Shown: positions 1 to 9,067 of the stretch, piece by piece
How positions within the stretch are numbered: position 1 is the first letter of the stretch
How the letters are laid out: each line of letters begins with the position of its first letter
Assembly: GCA_024743435.1 (NCBI GenBank)
Contig: JANSWO010000001.1
Span: 620,001-684,000, forward strand
Origin: Pseudomonadaceae bacterium
Lineage (GTDB): Bacteria > Pseudomonadota > Gammaproteobacteria > Pseudomonadales > Azotimanducaceae
Length of the DNA: 64,000 nucleotides
Reading direction: 5' to 3'
Program-made: the position numbers and the translations under genes
The notes under the pieces: model-generated
What the model saw: the letters and a program-made list of their open reading frames with translations, nothing else
What the model was told of the DNA's origin: nothing
Databases searched by the model: none

Positions 1-1280
1 ACTTCGGCCTTGGCCGCGGCGTCCCGCCACAGTTCGGGCGACTCAAGCTTACTCGCGAGTTGGCCGTCGAACTGCTTGTTGATGAAACCGGCGCAGCGGC
101 TGGCGATATTCACGACTTTTCCAACCACGTCAGAGTTCACCCGCTGCACGAAGTCGTCGAGGTTGATGTCCATGTCGTCCGAGTTGCCAGACAGTTTGGT
201 GGCGTAGTAGTAACGCAGCGCTTCCGGGTCGAGATGATCGAGGTAGGTACGGGCGTTGATGAACGTGCCTCGAGACTTGGACATCTTGGTGCCGTTGACG
301 GTGATGAAACCGTGGGTGTGCACTCGAGTAGGACGGCGGTAGCCAGAACCGGTCAGCACCGCAGGCCAGAACAGGCAATGGAAGTTGATGATGTCTTTGC
401 CAATGAAGTGGTGTACTTCGAAAGCGGAGCCTGCCTCCCAGTAATCATCGAAGTTCAAGCCATCGATGTCGGCAGCGAGGTTCTCAAACGCGGCCATGTA
501 GCCGATCGGTGCATCCATCCAGACGTAGAAGTATTTGTCGTCAGTGCCTGGGATTTTGAAACCGAAATAGGGGGCATCGCGTGAGATGTCCCAGGCTTTC
601 AGGCCCGAATCCAGCCATTCGGCGAGCTTGTTCGCGACTTCGGGCTGCACGTAGTTACTCGTCCACTCCCGCAGCACGGCCTCGAACTGGCCCAGATCGA
701 AGAAGTAGTGTGTGGATGAGCGCAGTTCCGGCGCCGCACCGGATACCACTGATTTTGGCTCGATGAGATCCGTTGCGGCATAGGTTGCCGCGCAGTTGTC
801 GCAGTTGTCGCCAGCCTGGTCGTCGGCGCCGCACTTCGGACACGTGCCGCGGACGAACCGGTCGGCCAGGAACAAACCGCGCTCCGGATCGAACAGCTGT
901 TCGACATCGCCCGTAAAGATGTACCCGTTGTCTCTCAAACGCTCGAAGATGAGTGCGCAGCGCGCCTCGTTCTCGGGCGAGTGCGTGGAGTGGTAGCGAT
1001 CGTGGTGGATCAGAAAGTCAGCGAAGTCTTTCGCGTGCTCCACGCGCACAGCCTCGATCATTGCCTCCGGTGTGATGCCCTCCGCCTCAGCACGCAGCAT
1101 TGTGCCGGTGCCGTGGGTGTCGTCCGCACAGACATAGTGGCAGACGTTGCCGCGCAGGCGTTGGAAGCGGGCCCAGATGTCGGTCTGGATGTCTTCCAGA
1201 AGATGGCCCAGGTGTATGGCACCGTTCACGTAAGGCAGGGCGCTGGTAACCAATATGTGGCGTTGTGCTTCGCGGCTCAT
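1..1280 (-). CDS. metG: Methionyl-tRNA synthetase, 3' end cut by the window edge
   Basis: Charges tRNA-Met with methionine in the cytoplasm; a class I synthetase. Read on the minus strand from ATG at 1280, the protein opens with the catalytic half: the HLGH signature (HIGH box) about 22 residues in, a zinc knuckle with two CxxC pairs (CPKC and CDNC) near residue 140, and the GTKMSKSRG loop further on. No stop codon occurs before the window edge, so the anticodon-binding C-terminus lies outside. It is divergent from mrp, as in many Gammaproteobacteria; the two starts are about 220 bp apart and presumably share a promoter region. The identity is certain; only the end is missing. Confidence 0.97.
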   Translation of the reverse strand, partial: MSREAQRHILVTSALPYVNGAIHLGHLLEDIQTDIWARFQRLRGNVCHYVCADDTHGTGTMLRAEAEGITPEAMIEAVRVEHAKDFADFLIHHDRYHSTHSPENEARCALIFERLRDNGYIFTGDVEQLFDPERGLFLADRFVRGTCPKCGADDQAGDNCDNCAATYAATDLIEPKSVVSGAAPELRSSTHYFFDLGQFEAVLREWTSNYVQPEVANKLAEWLDSGLKAWDISRDAPYFGFKIPGTDDKYFYVWMDAPIGYMAAFENLAADIDGLNFDDYWEAGSAFEVHHFIGKDIINFHCLFWPAVLTGSGYRRPTRVHTHGFITVNGTKMSKSRGTFINARTYLDHLDPEALRYYYATKLSGNSDDMDINLDDFVQRVNSDVVGKVVNIASRCAGFINKQFDGQLASKLESPELWRDAAAKAE

Positions 1281-1503
1281 CGTTCTCTATCGCACTCTAA
1301 TTGCAGGGATTGCGGGGGCGGTATCCGGGCAACCCCGGCGTGGCCCGGGACTATACCGAAACCGTAAAACGATTGGCGGAAGATGGTTTGTCGGCGGCCA
1401 GCCACGTCGCCATAATGCGCAGCCAGTTTATCGGTTGCGGCACACGCCGCGATCCCCATTTTGTCTGGACCGCGGTAAGCGCGTGTCCAGCGGAGGTAGT
1501 GTT

Positions 1504-2334
1504 TTGAGTGGTCCAGCGAAGCCGCGAATTCCCGGTGTTGAGCACATTGTCGCCGTTGCCTCGGGTAAAGGTGGTGTCGGCAAATCGACCACAGCCGTAA
1601 ATCTTGCGATCGCGCTCGAAAAGGAAGGTGCTCGGGTGGGTCTGCTGGACGCAGATATCTACGGGCCTTCCCAGGGCATGATGCTGGGCATCGCGCCGGG
1701 CACGAAGCCAGCGGTTCGCGATGGCAAGGTATTCGAGCCCATCAAGGCGCACGGCATCAAAGCGATGTCGATGAGTTTTCTGGTCAACGACGACACGCCG
1801 ATGGTCTGGCGTGGCCCGATGGCGACCGGCGCCCTGCAGCAGCTCCTGATGCAGACCGACTGGGCTCCACTCGATGTTCTCATTGTCGACATGCCGCCTG
1901 GCACTGGGGACATTCAGCTCACACTCGCCCAAAAGGCGCCCGTATCCGGCGCTGTTGTGGTAACCACGCCCCAGGACATCGCGCTGCTCGACGCCCGCAA
2001 GGCTGTGGAGATGTTTGCGAAAGTGGACATACCGGTGCTCGGCGTCATCGAAAACATGAGCGTGCACATCTGTCCGGACTGCGGCCGCGAGAGCCACATT
2101 TTCGGCAGCGACGGAGGCGAGCGCATCGCCACGGAATACGGCGCTCCGCTGTTGGCGGCACTGCCACTGGATGCCAGCATTCGGGAGCAGACCGACGGCG
2201 GCCTGCCCACCGTTGCTGCCGACCCGGATGGTGCGATTGCGGCTCGCTATCGCAGCGCTGCCATCGCTCTGCTCGCTGCGCTGGCGAATACCGGCGCGGC
2301 CGGCGTGCCGAGCATCACCATGACAGACGACTGA
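1504..2334 (+). CDS. mrp: Mrp/ApbC-type Fe-S cluster carrier P-loop ATPase
   Basis: A ParA/MinD-like ATPase that carries and inserts Fe-S clusters. The deviant Walker A motif GKGGVGKST lies about 22 residues in, and a CPDC pair near residue 190 is the family's cluster-binding CxxC. The frame is open upstream from ATG 1255, but the start chosen is TTG at 1504, because GGAGGT at 1492-1497 sits six bases before it and the protein then begins a short way ahead of the P-loop. The product is 277 residues, about 90 shorter than E. coli Mrp: the N-terminal MIP18/DUF59 domain is absent. It lies divergent from metG and upstream of dcd, a common gammaproteobacterial order. Confidence 0.93.
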   Translation: MSGPAKPRIPGVEHIVAVASGKGGVGKSTTAVNLAIALEKEGARVGLLDADIYGPSQGMMLGIAPGTKPAVRDGKVFEPIKAHGIKAMSMSFLVNDDTPMVWRGPMATGALQQLLMQTDWAPLDVLIVDMPPGTGDIQLTLAQKAPVSGAVVVTTPQDIALLDARKAVEMFAKVDIPVLGVIENMSVHICPDCGRESHIFGSDGGERIATEYGAPLLAALPLDASIREQTDGGLPTVAADPDGAIAARYRSAAIALLAALANTGAAGVPSITMTDD

Positions 2335-2399
2335 GCCTGCGCCTCGCGCTGAGTCGCAGCTCGCAACGAACGCCCCTACAACGTTAAAAGACCGAAACC

Positions 2400-2966
2400 A
2401 TGACCATTAAGTCAGATCGCTGGATCCGTGAAGCCTCGATGAACCAGCGAATGATCGAGCCGTTTGAGCCGGGCCAGGTTCGCCATGCCGGAGATCGTCG
2501 TGTGATCTCCTATGGTACGTCCAGCTACGGCTATGACGTGCGCTGTTCAAACCATTTTAAGGTGTTTACCAATATCTCATCGGCAACGGTGGATCCGAAA
2601 GCGTTCGATGAGCGCAGCTTCGTGGATGTCGTAGGCGAGACCTGCATCATTCCGCCCAACAGCTTTGCCTTGGCGAGCACGGTGGAGTATTTCCGCATCC
2701 CGGAGGATGTGCTGGTGATCTGCCTTGGCAAAAGCACTTATGCGCGCTGCGGAATCATCGTCAATGTGACGCCGCTGGAGCCGGAGTGGGAGGGGCACGT
2801 CACTTTGGAGTTTTCCAATACCACAACGCTGCCTGCGAAGATCTATGCCGGCGAAGGCGTGGCGCAGATGCTGTTTTTCCAATCGGATGAGCGCTGCGAA
2901 ACCACGTACAAAGATCGCGGCGGCAAGTATCAGGGCCAGACTGGCGTCACCCTACCCAGGGCCTGA
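2400..2966 (+). CDS. dcd: dCTP deaminase
   Basis: Converts dCTP to dUTP, the main source of dTMP precursor in Gammaproteobacteria; a homotrimeric cytosolic enzyme. The 188-residue length matches the family. Visible signatures are the SSYGYDVR segment, GKSTYAR around residue 110 (the family's nucleotide-contact Ser/Arg), the [15 protein letters not shown] segment that holds the catalytic glutamate, and GGKYQGQTG at the C-terminus. It begins at ATG 2400, 65 bp after mrp. It converges on purM with only about 12 bp between the stops, so any terminator must overlap coding sequence. Confidence 0.97.
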   Translation: MTIKSDRWIREASMNQRMIEPFEPGQVRHAGDRRVISYGTSSYGYDVRCSNHFKVFTNISSATVDPKAFDERSFVDVVGETCIIPPNSFALASTVEYFRIPEDVLVICLGKSTYARCGIIVNVTPLEPEWEGHVTLEFSNTTTLPAKIYAGEGVAQMLFFQSDERCETTYKDRGGKYQGQTGVTLPRA

Positions 2967-2978
2967 GCCCGCCGAGCG

Positions 2979-4019
2979 CTAGTCGGCGCTGGACAGAACC
3001 AGCTCGCCATCAGCGGCTTGCGCGCCAGCACTGACGACTTCACCGATCTGCCAGGCACGCTCATCCTGGGCTGCGAGCCAGGCCAGCAACGGCTCTGCGA
3101 TTGCATCGTCCACGCAGAGCACGAAGCCAATGCCGCAGTTGAAGGTCTTGAGCATCTCCAGCTCGTCGATGTTGCCGGCCTGTTGCAGCCAGGAAAACAG
3201 ATCGGGCCGCTGCCAGCTGTCCATCGTCACGCGCAGGGCGAGGGAGTCGCTGCGCAGCATTCTGGGCAGGTTTTCCTGGAAGCCGCCGCCGGTGACGTGC
3301 GCCATGGCATGAACCGCCTCGTGGCCGAACTCCGCCAGTATCTGCTGCACCAGCGCAACGTAGATGCGAGTGGGCGCGAGTAGCTCATCGAGCAGCGCGT
3401 CGCTCGGTCGGCCAGCATTTTCGAGCACACGCCGGATCAGCGAATAGCCGTTGGAGTGGGCGCCGCTGGAGGCCAGGCCGATCAAGGCGTTGCCCGGAGC
3501 CATGTTCGCACCGCTAATGACCTGATCTCTTTCAACCACACCAACGCAGAAGCCGGCGAGGTCGTAGTCGCCGGATTCGTACATGCCCGGCATCTCAGCC
3601 GTTTCTCCGCCCACGAGGGCGCAGCCGGCGAGCTGGCAACCATCGGCGATGCCTGCGATGACGCGGGCCGCAACGTCAACGTCGAGGCTGGCGGTGGCGT
3701 AGTAGTCCAGGAACAGCAATGGCTCGGCGCCGGTCACGAGTACATCGTTCACGCACATCGCCACGAGATCCTGGCCGATGCTGTCGTGGCGATCGTAGTC
3801 GATGGCCAGCCGAAGCTTGGTGCCAACCCCATCCGTACCCGTAACCAGCATCGGGTGGCGGTAGCGTGTCGGTAGTTCGGTCAGTGCCGCGAAGCCACCG
3901 AGGTCCGAGCGTACTTCGGGACGGTGCGTCGCCTTCACAGCGCCGCTGATTCGCCGAACGAGTTCCGCGCCGGCGTCGATATCAACGCCGGCGTCTTTGT
4001 ATGTGAGCTTGGATGTCAT
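2979..4019 (-). CDS. purM: Phosphoribosylformylglycinamidine cyclo-ligase (AIR synthetase)
   Basis: Fifth step of purine synthesis: ATP-dependent ring closure of FGAM to AIR. From ATG 4019 the product is 346 residues, the usual length, opening [20 protein letters not shown] as in the family. Further signatures are GTDGVGTKL, the [13 protein letters not shown] segment and the HVTGGG motif. The open frame extends to 4256, but that extension is not family-like. The DUF2066 gene is divergent on its upstream side, an arrangement also seen in Pseudomonas. purN is not adjacent in this window. Confidence 0.97.
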   Translation of the reverse strand: MTSKLTYKDAGVDIDAGAELVRRISGAVKATHRPEVRSDLGGFAALTELPTRYRHPMLVTGTDGVGTKLRLAIDYDRHDSIGQDLVAMCVNDVLVTGAEPLLFLDYYATASLDVDVAARVIAGIADGCQLAGCALVGGETAEMPGMYESGDYDLAGFCVGVVERDQVISGANMAPGNALIGLASSGAHSNGYSLIRRVLENAGRPSDALLDELLAPTRIYVALVQQILAEFGHEAVHAMAHVTGGGFQENLPRMLRSDSLALRVTMDSWQRPDLFSWLQQAGNIDELEMLKTFNCGIGFVLCVDDAIAEPLLAWLAAQDERAWQIGEVVSAGAQAADGELVLSSAD

Positions 4020-4191
4020 GCTGCGCGCCCGTTGCTGGCCGCCGAACCTGTGCCGGCTGATTCTGGTCGGCGCGCAGTTTACCCCGGCCGGCAATGGTTC
4101 TCGATGGGCCAGCGAAGATTGCTCGCGAAGAGTAAACTGTCCGCTGGAATTCGCACGGGACCAGCAGCAGCTGGCGAAGCAGCCCACATTG

Positions 4192-5283
4192 ATGATTGCC
4201 AACAACCACCCCAATTCAGTCCGCCGCAGCTCCTGTATTGTTTGGGTTCTGCTCATCGCTATGTGCGTCGGCCTCGCAGCGCCGATGCATGGTGCGCAAG
4301 TCTCTGGGCTCTACGATGTACGAGTTGGCGTTGACTCGCAGAACCCCGAACTGAGAGATCAGGCGGCTTCGGACGGCCTGTTGGAACTGCTCACCCGGCT
4401 CACTGGCCTGACCAGCGTCCCGCGCAACGAAGCCGTTACCGCCGCCCTTCGCTCCCCTGAGCGCTACTACAACCGCTTTGGCTATGAAGAAGGCGATGAC
4501 GCTCACCCGACCTATCTGTCGATCACCTTTGATAGCGCCGCGGTTACCGGGTTGATTCGATCCGCACGGTTACCGCTGTGGGGCAGCAATCGCCCGACTG
4601 CGGTCGTCTGGATAGCCTTGCGTGAGGGCGGCCAACGCTCGCTCGTTGGCAGCGATAGCGATGACGAATCGAGCGCCGAGCTCATTCGGGCATTGCGCCG
4701 AGCGGCTGAAAGGCGAGGCTTGCCGATTACCTTCCCGCTGTTGGATTTAACGGATGTTGCCCAGGTCTCACCGGCGGTCGTCTGGGGACGGCTGGCTGAT
4801 GTTGTTGTGCCTGCGAGCGAACGCTATGACGCTGATGTTGTGGTGATGGGCCGTGTCGAGCGCGCGGCTGGTGGTTATACCGGAAGCTGGCGCTGGCGGC
4901 TGGGCAACGAGGAAGGCTCGGCGCGCTCGACCAGCCGCGATGTGCAAACAACCGCCAACGTCCTAATCGATGACTTGGCGAACACACTCGCCGGTCGATT
5001 CGCTGTGCTGGGTCGTTCCCTGCGCGTCGTGCGAGCGGATATCTCCGGCGTTAACAGTGCTGGTGACTATGGCCGACTGATGCGCTATCTCACGTCGCAC
5101 CAGGCATTTGAGCGAGTCGCGTTGCAGAAGATGGTGCCAACGGGGGCAACGATTGCGTTGGCAACCCGCACATCGGATGAACAGCTGTTGGATCTGCTGC
5201 GGCTTGATGGCCATCTGGAAGCGGCCGGTCCTGCCGGTTTCGACGGCGCCCTCGCTCTACGCTGGCGCGGCGGCGAGGGGTAG
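4192..5283 (+). CDS. DUF2066 domain protein, exported
   Basis: Function unknown. The 363-residue product starts at ATG 4192 (TTG 4189 is also possible); longer starts run through the purM upstream region. A signal peptide or membrane anchor ([19 protein letters not shown]) covers residues 13-31, then the DUF2066 region with [20 protein letters not shown] and a FGYEEGD stretch. This family is almost always found beside hda and purM in Gammaproteobacteria, as here. It is followed after 9 bp by the CDP-alcohol phosphatidyltransferase and probably heads a four-gene operon running to the MurG-like gene. The N-terminal hydrophobic stretch suggests a periplasmic location. Confidence 0.82.
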   Translation: MIANNHPNSVRRSSCIVWVLLIAMCVGLAAPMHGAQVSGLYDVRVGVDSQNPELRDQAASDGLLELLTRLTGLTSVPRNEAVTAALRSPERYYNRFGYEEGDDAHPTYLSITFDSAAVTGLIRSARLPLWGSNRPTAVVWIALREGGQRSLVGSDSDDESSAELIRALRRAAERRGLPITFPLLDLTDVAQVSPAVVWGRLADVVVPASERYDADVVVMGRVERAAGGYTGSWRWRLGNEEGSARSTSRDVQTTANVLIDDLANTLAGRFAVLGRSLRVVRADISGVNSAGDYGRLMRYLTSHQAFERVALQKMVPTGATIALATRTSDEQLLDLLRLDGHLEAAGPAGFDGALALRWRGGEG

Positions 5284-5292
5284 GCTTTGCCC

Positions 5293-5856
5293 ATGAAACT
5301 CAGGGTGCTACCCAACCTGATTACGCTGGCGCGCATCGCGCTGGTTGCGCCAATCGCCTGGTTGCTTTGGCACTTCCGTTATCCCGAAGCGTTGCTGCTG
5401 ACCGTGATTGCGGGCGTGAGCGATGCCGTTGATGGCTACCTGGCGAGGCGCTTCAACTGGTTGTCGCCCATGGGTGCGATGCTCGATCCGATCGCGGACA
5501 AGCTACTCGCGGTCACGTTGTTTGTCGTGTTCACGCTACAGGGCCATCTGCCGTTGTGGCTCGCGCTCATCGTGATCGGTCGGGATCTGTTGATCCTCGC
5601 AGGCGCGGGAATCTACCGGATCTGGTTTGGCGAGCTTGAGGTGGCTCCAACCATTATCAGTAAAGCCAACACCGCCGCGCAGTTCGTAGTGCTGGCGGGT
5701 CTGTTGGTGGGCTTGTCGGGGGTTACCTTCGTTGCGAATCTCGTGGACCCCTGGGGCTTCTTTGCCCTGGCTGGTCTCGCGATAGCCTCCGGCGTCGACT
5801 ACGTGGTGACGTGGAGTGGCAAAGCGGCGCGAGAGTCCCGGTCGCGCCGGAGATGA
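5293..5856 (+). CDS. CDP-alcohol phosphatidyltransferase (PgsA-like)
   Basis: An integral inner-membrane enzyme that joins a CDP-activated lipid to an alcohol. The class signature D-x2-DG-x2-AR-x8-G-x3-D-x3-D is complete in SDAVDGYLARRF followed by GAMLDPIADK, around residues 43-70. Several hydrophobic helices fill the remaining 187 residues. Phosphatidylglycerophosphate synthase is the closest guess, but pgsA usually sits beside uvrC, so the acceptor alcohol is not settled and no symbol is given. ATG 5293 is preferred over TTG 5287. Its stop overlaps the hda start (ATGA at 5853-5856), which implies translational coupling. Confidence 0.9.
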   Translation: MKLRVLPNLITLARIALVAPIAWLLWHFRYPEALLLTVIAGVSDAVDGYLARRFNWLSPMGAMLDPIADKLLAVTLFVVFTLQGHLPLWLALIVIGRDLLILAGAGIYRIWFGELEVAPTIISKANTAAQFVVLAGLLVGLSGVTFVANLVDPWGFFALAGLAIASGVDYVVTWSGKAARESRSRRR

Positions 5857-6560
5857 GCCAGCTGGCATTGCCGTTTCCGCTGCGCGAACGCATGAATTTC
5901 GCCGGCTTTGTGAGTGCGGGCAACGAAGAGTTGGTCGCCCGGCTGCGCCATGCGCATTTTGGTTTCTCGGCGTTGTGGCTGCATGGCACAGCGTTTTCAG
6001 GCAAAACCCATCTATTACAGGCGAGCTGCAGCGATGCACTTCATGTCAGCTCGCGGTCCGGTGCATCCGGACGCGTGCTGTACCTTCCTGCCAAAGACAT
6101 ACGGGCTGAAGATGCGTTGCCCGGATTGTTCGAGCGCGCTGATATCGCGCTGCTCTGCGTCGATGATTGCGACGCCTGGCTGGGTGACCCCGACAGCGAA
6201 GCACTCATCATGTCGGTCTATCAGCACGTGCTCGAATCCGAGGGACAGTTGCTGCTCAGCGCCGCGCTTCCGGCGCTCGATACGCGCTTTGCTCTCCCGG
6301 ATCTGGCATCGCGATTGCGCGCCGCGCAGGCCTTCCATGTCACCCCGCCAGCGGAGCAATTCTGGGCGCAGTTGCTCAAGCGCCGCGCGGCGGGGCGAGG
6401 CTTCGAGCTCGACGATCGAGTGCTGGATTTCTGGCTAGCGCGAGGGCCGCGATCTTTCGAGGCGTTGATGCAGCAGCTCGATGCGATCGACGCCGCGACG
6501 CTGCACGAGCAGCGCAAGGTCACGGTGCCATTTCTCAAGCGCCAACTTGGCATTGTCTGA
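5853..6560 (+). CDS. hda: Hda, DnaA regulatory inactivator homologue
   Basis: An AAA+ DnaA paralogue. With the DNA-loaded beta clamp it promotes hydrolysis of DnaA-ATP and so limits re-initiation. The protein (235 residues from ATG 5853) opens MSQLALPFPLRER, containing the short QLALPF element at the usual clamp-binding position of Hda. It has a P-loop GTAFSGKTHLL near residue 50, a Walker B-like LLCVDDCDAWLG near 105, and lacks the DNA-binding domain IV of DnaA. Both borders overlap neighbours (ATGA at 5853 and TGATG at 6558-6562), so expression is coupled to the phosphatidyltransferase and the MurG-like gene. Confidence 0.92.
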   Translation: MSQLALPFPLRERMNFAGFVSAGNEELVARLRHAHFGFSALWLHGTAFSGKTHLLQASCSDALHVSSRSGASGRVLYLPAKDIRAEDALPGLFERADIALLCVDDCDAWLGDPDSEALIMSVYQHVLESEGQLLLSAALPALDTRFALPDLASRLRAAQAFHVTPPAEQFWAQLLKRRAAGRGFELDDRVLDFWLARGPRSFEALMQQLDAIDAATLHEQRKVTVPFLKRQLGIV

Positions 6561-7705
6561 TGAGCGCGAATCCGCAGTCCGGTTCTGATGTGTCGTCTTC
6601 ATCCACGTCTTCGAGTTCGCGTGACAAGGCAACGCAGCAGGGAACACTTTTGTTTGCGGGCGGCGGCACGGCGGGCCACATCATCCCAGCTCTGCCCGTT
6701 GTCGAGAAATGTATTGCTCGCGGCTACGACGCAACCTTCGTCGTGGGCACTGCAGAGCTTGAGCGCGAACTGGTGAGCGGCGCGGGCGCCACGCCCTATG
6801 TTCTGCGAACCGGCAAGCTGCGCCGCTATCTCAGCTGGCAGAACCTGACCGACGTATTTCGCACGATAACTGCGGTGTTTCGCAGCATCGCATTGATTCG
6901 GCGTATACGGCCAAAAGCTGTGATGTCCAAGGGCGGCTATGTCGCTCTGCCGGTGGTGGTTGCAGCGTGGCTGTGTCGAGTTCCGGTGCTGGCGCACGAA
7001 TCAGACGCCTCGAGCGGATTGGCCAACCGGCTGTCCGCGCCTTTTGTCAGTACGCTGTGTACCAGTTTTCCGCAGACCACGGTTCCCCGCTTTCGCGGCC
7101 GGCTTGTGCACACCGGGACCCCGGTGCGTGACGAACTTCTGGCCGGTGACGCCGAGCGTGGCAGAAGCATGCTGGGTCTGACGTCCTCGGAGCGACCGTT
7201 GATCGTGGTCACCGGCGGATCACTGGGGGCGGATGCGATTAACGCTTTAGTACGTAAAGCCGCGCCGGTGTTGTGTCAGCGCTACGATATTTTCCACGTT
7301 TGTGGCTCGGGTAAGACTGAGGAACTGAATGTGGACGGTTATGCAAACGCCGAGTTTGTCGGCGCTGGTTGGGGCGACATACTCGCCGCCGCCGATATCG
7401 TGGTGTCGCGAGCCGGCGCAAATGCGCTCTTTGAGCTCATTGCGCTGCGCAAACTCATGCTGTTGATCCCACTGCCAGCGAAGTCTTCCCGCGGCGACCA
7501 GATCGAAAACGCCGCGTACGCCGCCGACCACGGTTTGGCGGTGAGCGTTGAGGAGGAACAGCTGGATGGCGATGTCCTCATCCGCGAAATCGATACGCTA
7601 TGGGCGAATGCACAGAGCATCCACGGCCGGCTGGCCCTCACGGCGTATCCGGATGCGGGCCAGGCGCTTACGGATGAGCTGTTACTGCTGGCTGAGTCAC
7701 GCTAG
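6560..7705 (+). CDS. MurG-like UDP-GlcNAc glycosyltransferase (GT28)
   Basis: Resembles the peripheral membrane enzyme that adds GlcNAc to lipid I. The N-terminal GGGTAGHIIPA loop (residues about 33-43), a SKGGYVALP segment, HESDASSGLANRL, GGSLGADAIN, and the C-terminal SRAGANALFELIAL and SRGDQIENA segments are MurG-family hallmarks. The last two look more like Firmicutes MurG than the enterobacterial form. The gene is far from any dcw division cluster and directly follows hda with a 1-bp overlap (TGATG). It may be a second copy, a replacement of the classic murG, or a relative acting on another lipid-linked sugar; the window cannot decide. The first 27 or so residues are Ser-rich and probably disordered. 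Confidence 0.85.
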   Translation: MSANPQSGSDVSSSSTSSSSRDKATQQGTLLFAGGGTAGHIIPALPVVEKCIARGYDATFVVGTAELERELVSGAGATPYVLRTGKLRRYLSWQNLTDVFRTITAVFRSIALIRRIRPKAVMSKGGYVALPVVVAAWLCRVPVLAHESDASSGLANRLSAPFVSTLCTSFPQTTVPRFRGRLVHTGTPVRDELLAGDAERGRSMLGLTSSERPLIVVTGGSLGADAINALVRKAAPVLCQRYDIFHVCGSGKTEELNVDGYANAEFVGAGWGDILAAADIVVSRAGANALFELIALRKLMLLIPLPAKSSRGDQIENAAYAADHGLAVSVEEEQLDGDVLIREIDTLWANAQSIHGRLALTAYPDAGQALTDELLLLAESR

Positions 7706-7894
7706 GAAACGCGTTCGCTGCGATGTGCTGATAGACTGCGCGACCGCGATTCGCGGCTGCCCGGCGCAGCAGCGGATCCAGCGCTGATGATGGGCGCGAT
7801 GAATCATAATAAGTCGGCCACCGCCACGGGCTTTGCAGCGACGTCTGTTAGCCACGTGAATGATGCGAGCGGCTGACAAAGGGGGAGAGAAAAC

Positions 7895-9067
7895 GTGTTT
7901 AAGGTTCGCACCCACAATGCCATTGCGGTTCGAGGCCTCGAGCGCCTGCCGCGCGATCAGTTCGAAGTGGGCACCGAGATTGCTGACCCGGACGCTCTGC
8001 TTCTGCGCTCGCACAAGCTGGCAGCGAGCGACCTGGGGCCGTCGTTGCGAGCTATCGCGCGCGCCGGTGCTGGCGTCAACAACGTGCCGGTTGATGCCTG
8101 TAGCGAAGCAGGGATCGTGGTGTTCAACACGCCTGGAGCGAATGCCAACTCGGTCAAAGAGCTCGTGCTGGCCGCGTTGCTGCTGACGGCTCGTGACATT
8201 TCTGGTGGCATTGCTTATTCGCGTTCGCTGTCCGGCTTGTCAGATGCTGGCGAACTCAACCGCTTGGTCGAAGCGGAGAAGAAGCGTTTCAAAGGCTTCG
8301 AGCTGATGGGTAAGACGCTGGGCGTTGTTGGCCTTGGCGCCATCGGTTCCATGGTCGCCCGCGCGGCTTTGGACCTGGGAATGGATGTGCTGGGCTACGA
8401 CCCCGCCATCTCCGTTGATGCTGCATGGCGTCTGCCGGCTGAAGTTCAGCGCATGGAAAACCTGCCGAGCCTGTTTTCCCGCAGCGATTTCGTGACGCTG
8501 CATGTACCGCTGCTGCCGCAAACCACTGGCATGATCAATGAAGAAGCGCTGCGGGCGTTTCGACCGGGCAGCACGCTGTTGAATTTCGCGCGTGAGCCGA
8601 TTGTGGATGCAGACGCACTGAAAGCGGCGTTGGCGAGTGATCACCTGGGTCGCTACGTCGCCGACTTCCCGATTGCCGATTTGCTGGACGACTCTCGGGT
8701 GATGTTTACGCCGCATCTGGGTGCAAGCACGGAAGAAGCCGAAGAGAATTGCGCGGTGATGGCGGCGGAACAACTGAAAGACTTTCTGCTCACCGGGAAT
8801 ATCCGTAACTCCGTGAACTTTCCGCCGGTGATGCTCGAGCCGTCCGAGGGCGTGCGCCTCGCCATCACCAACCGCAACGAGCCGGGCCTCATCGGGCAGA
8901 TTACTTCCGTCCTCGCGGATCAGAAGCTCAATGTGGTCGACATGCTCAACAAGAGCCGAGGTGATTTCGCCTATAACCTGATCGACGTGGAGCAGCCGGC
9001 GAGCGAGCTGGTGCTCGATGCGCTGTCGCAGATTCCCAGCGTGATCAACGTTCGAGTATTAGGCTAA
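7895..9067 (+). CDS. serA: D-3-phosphoglycerate dehydrogenase with ACT domain
   Basis: First committed step of serine synthesis: oxidises 3-phosphoglycerate to 3-phosphohydroxypyruvate with NAD. The start is GTG 7895, supported by GGGGGAGA at 7881-7888. The substrate domain flanks a Rossmann fold with VVGLGAIGSMVARAA, and the catalytic region includes FAREPIVD and the FTPHLGAST histidine segment. A C-terminal ACT-like domain begins near residue 320 (LAITNRNEPGLIGQITSVLA) and is the expected site for serine feedback. At 390 residues it is the short SerA type. Its TAA (9065-9067) overlaps the stop codon of the convergent mnmC. Confidence 0.95.
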   Translation: MFKVRTHNAIAVRGLERLPRDQFEVGTEIADPDALLLRSHKLAASDLGPSLRAIARAGAGVNNVPVDACSEAGIVVFNTPGANANSVKELVLAALLLTARDISGGIAYSRSLSGLSDAGELNRLVEAEKKRFKGFELMGKTLGVVGLGAIGSMVARAALDLGMDVLGYDPAISVDAAWRLPAEVQRMENLPSLFSRSDFVTLHVPLLPQTTGMINEEALRAFRPGSTLLNFAREPIVDADALKAALASDHLGRYVADFPIADLLDDSRVMFTPHLGASTEEAEENCAVMAAEQLKDFLLTGNIRNSVNFPPVMLEPSEGVRLAITNRNEPGLIGQITSVLADQKLNVVDMLNKSRGDFAYNLIDVEQPASELVLDALSQIPSVINVRVLG

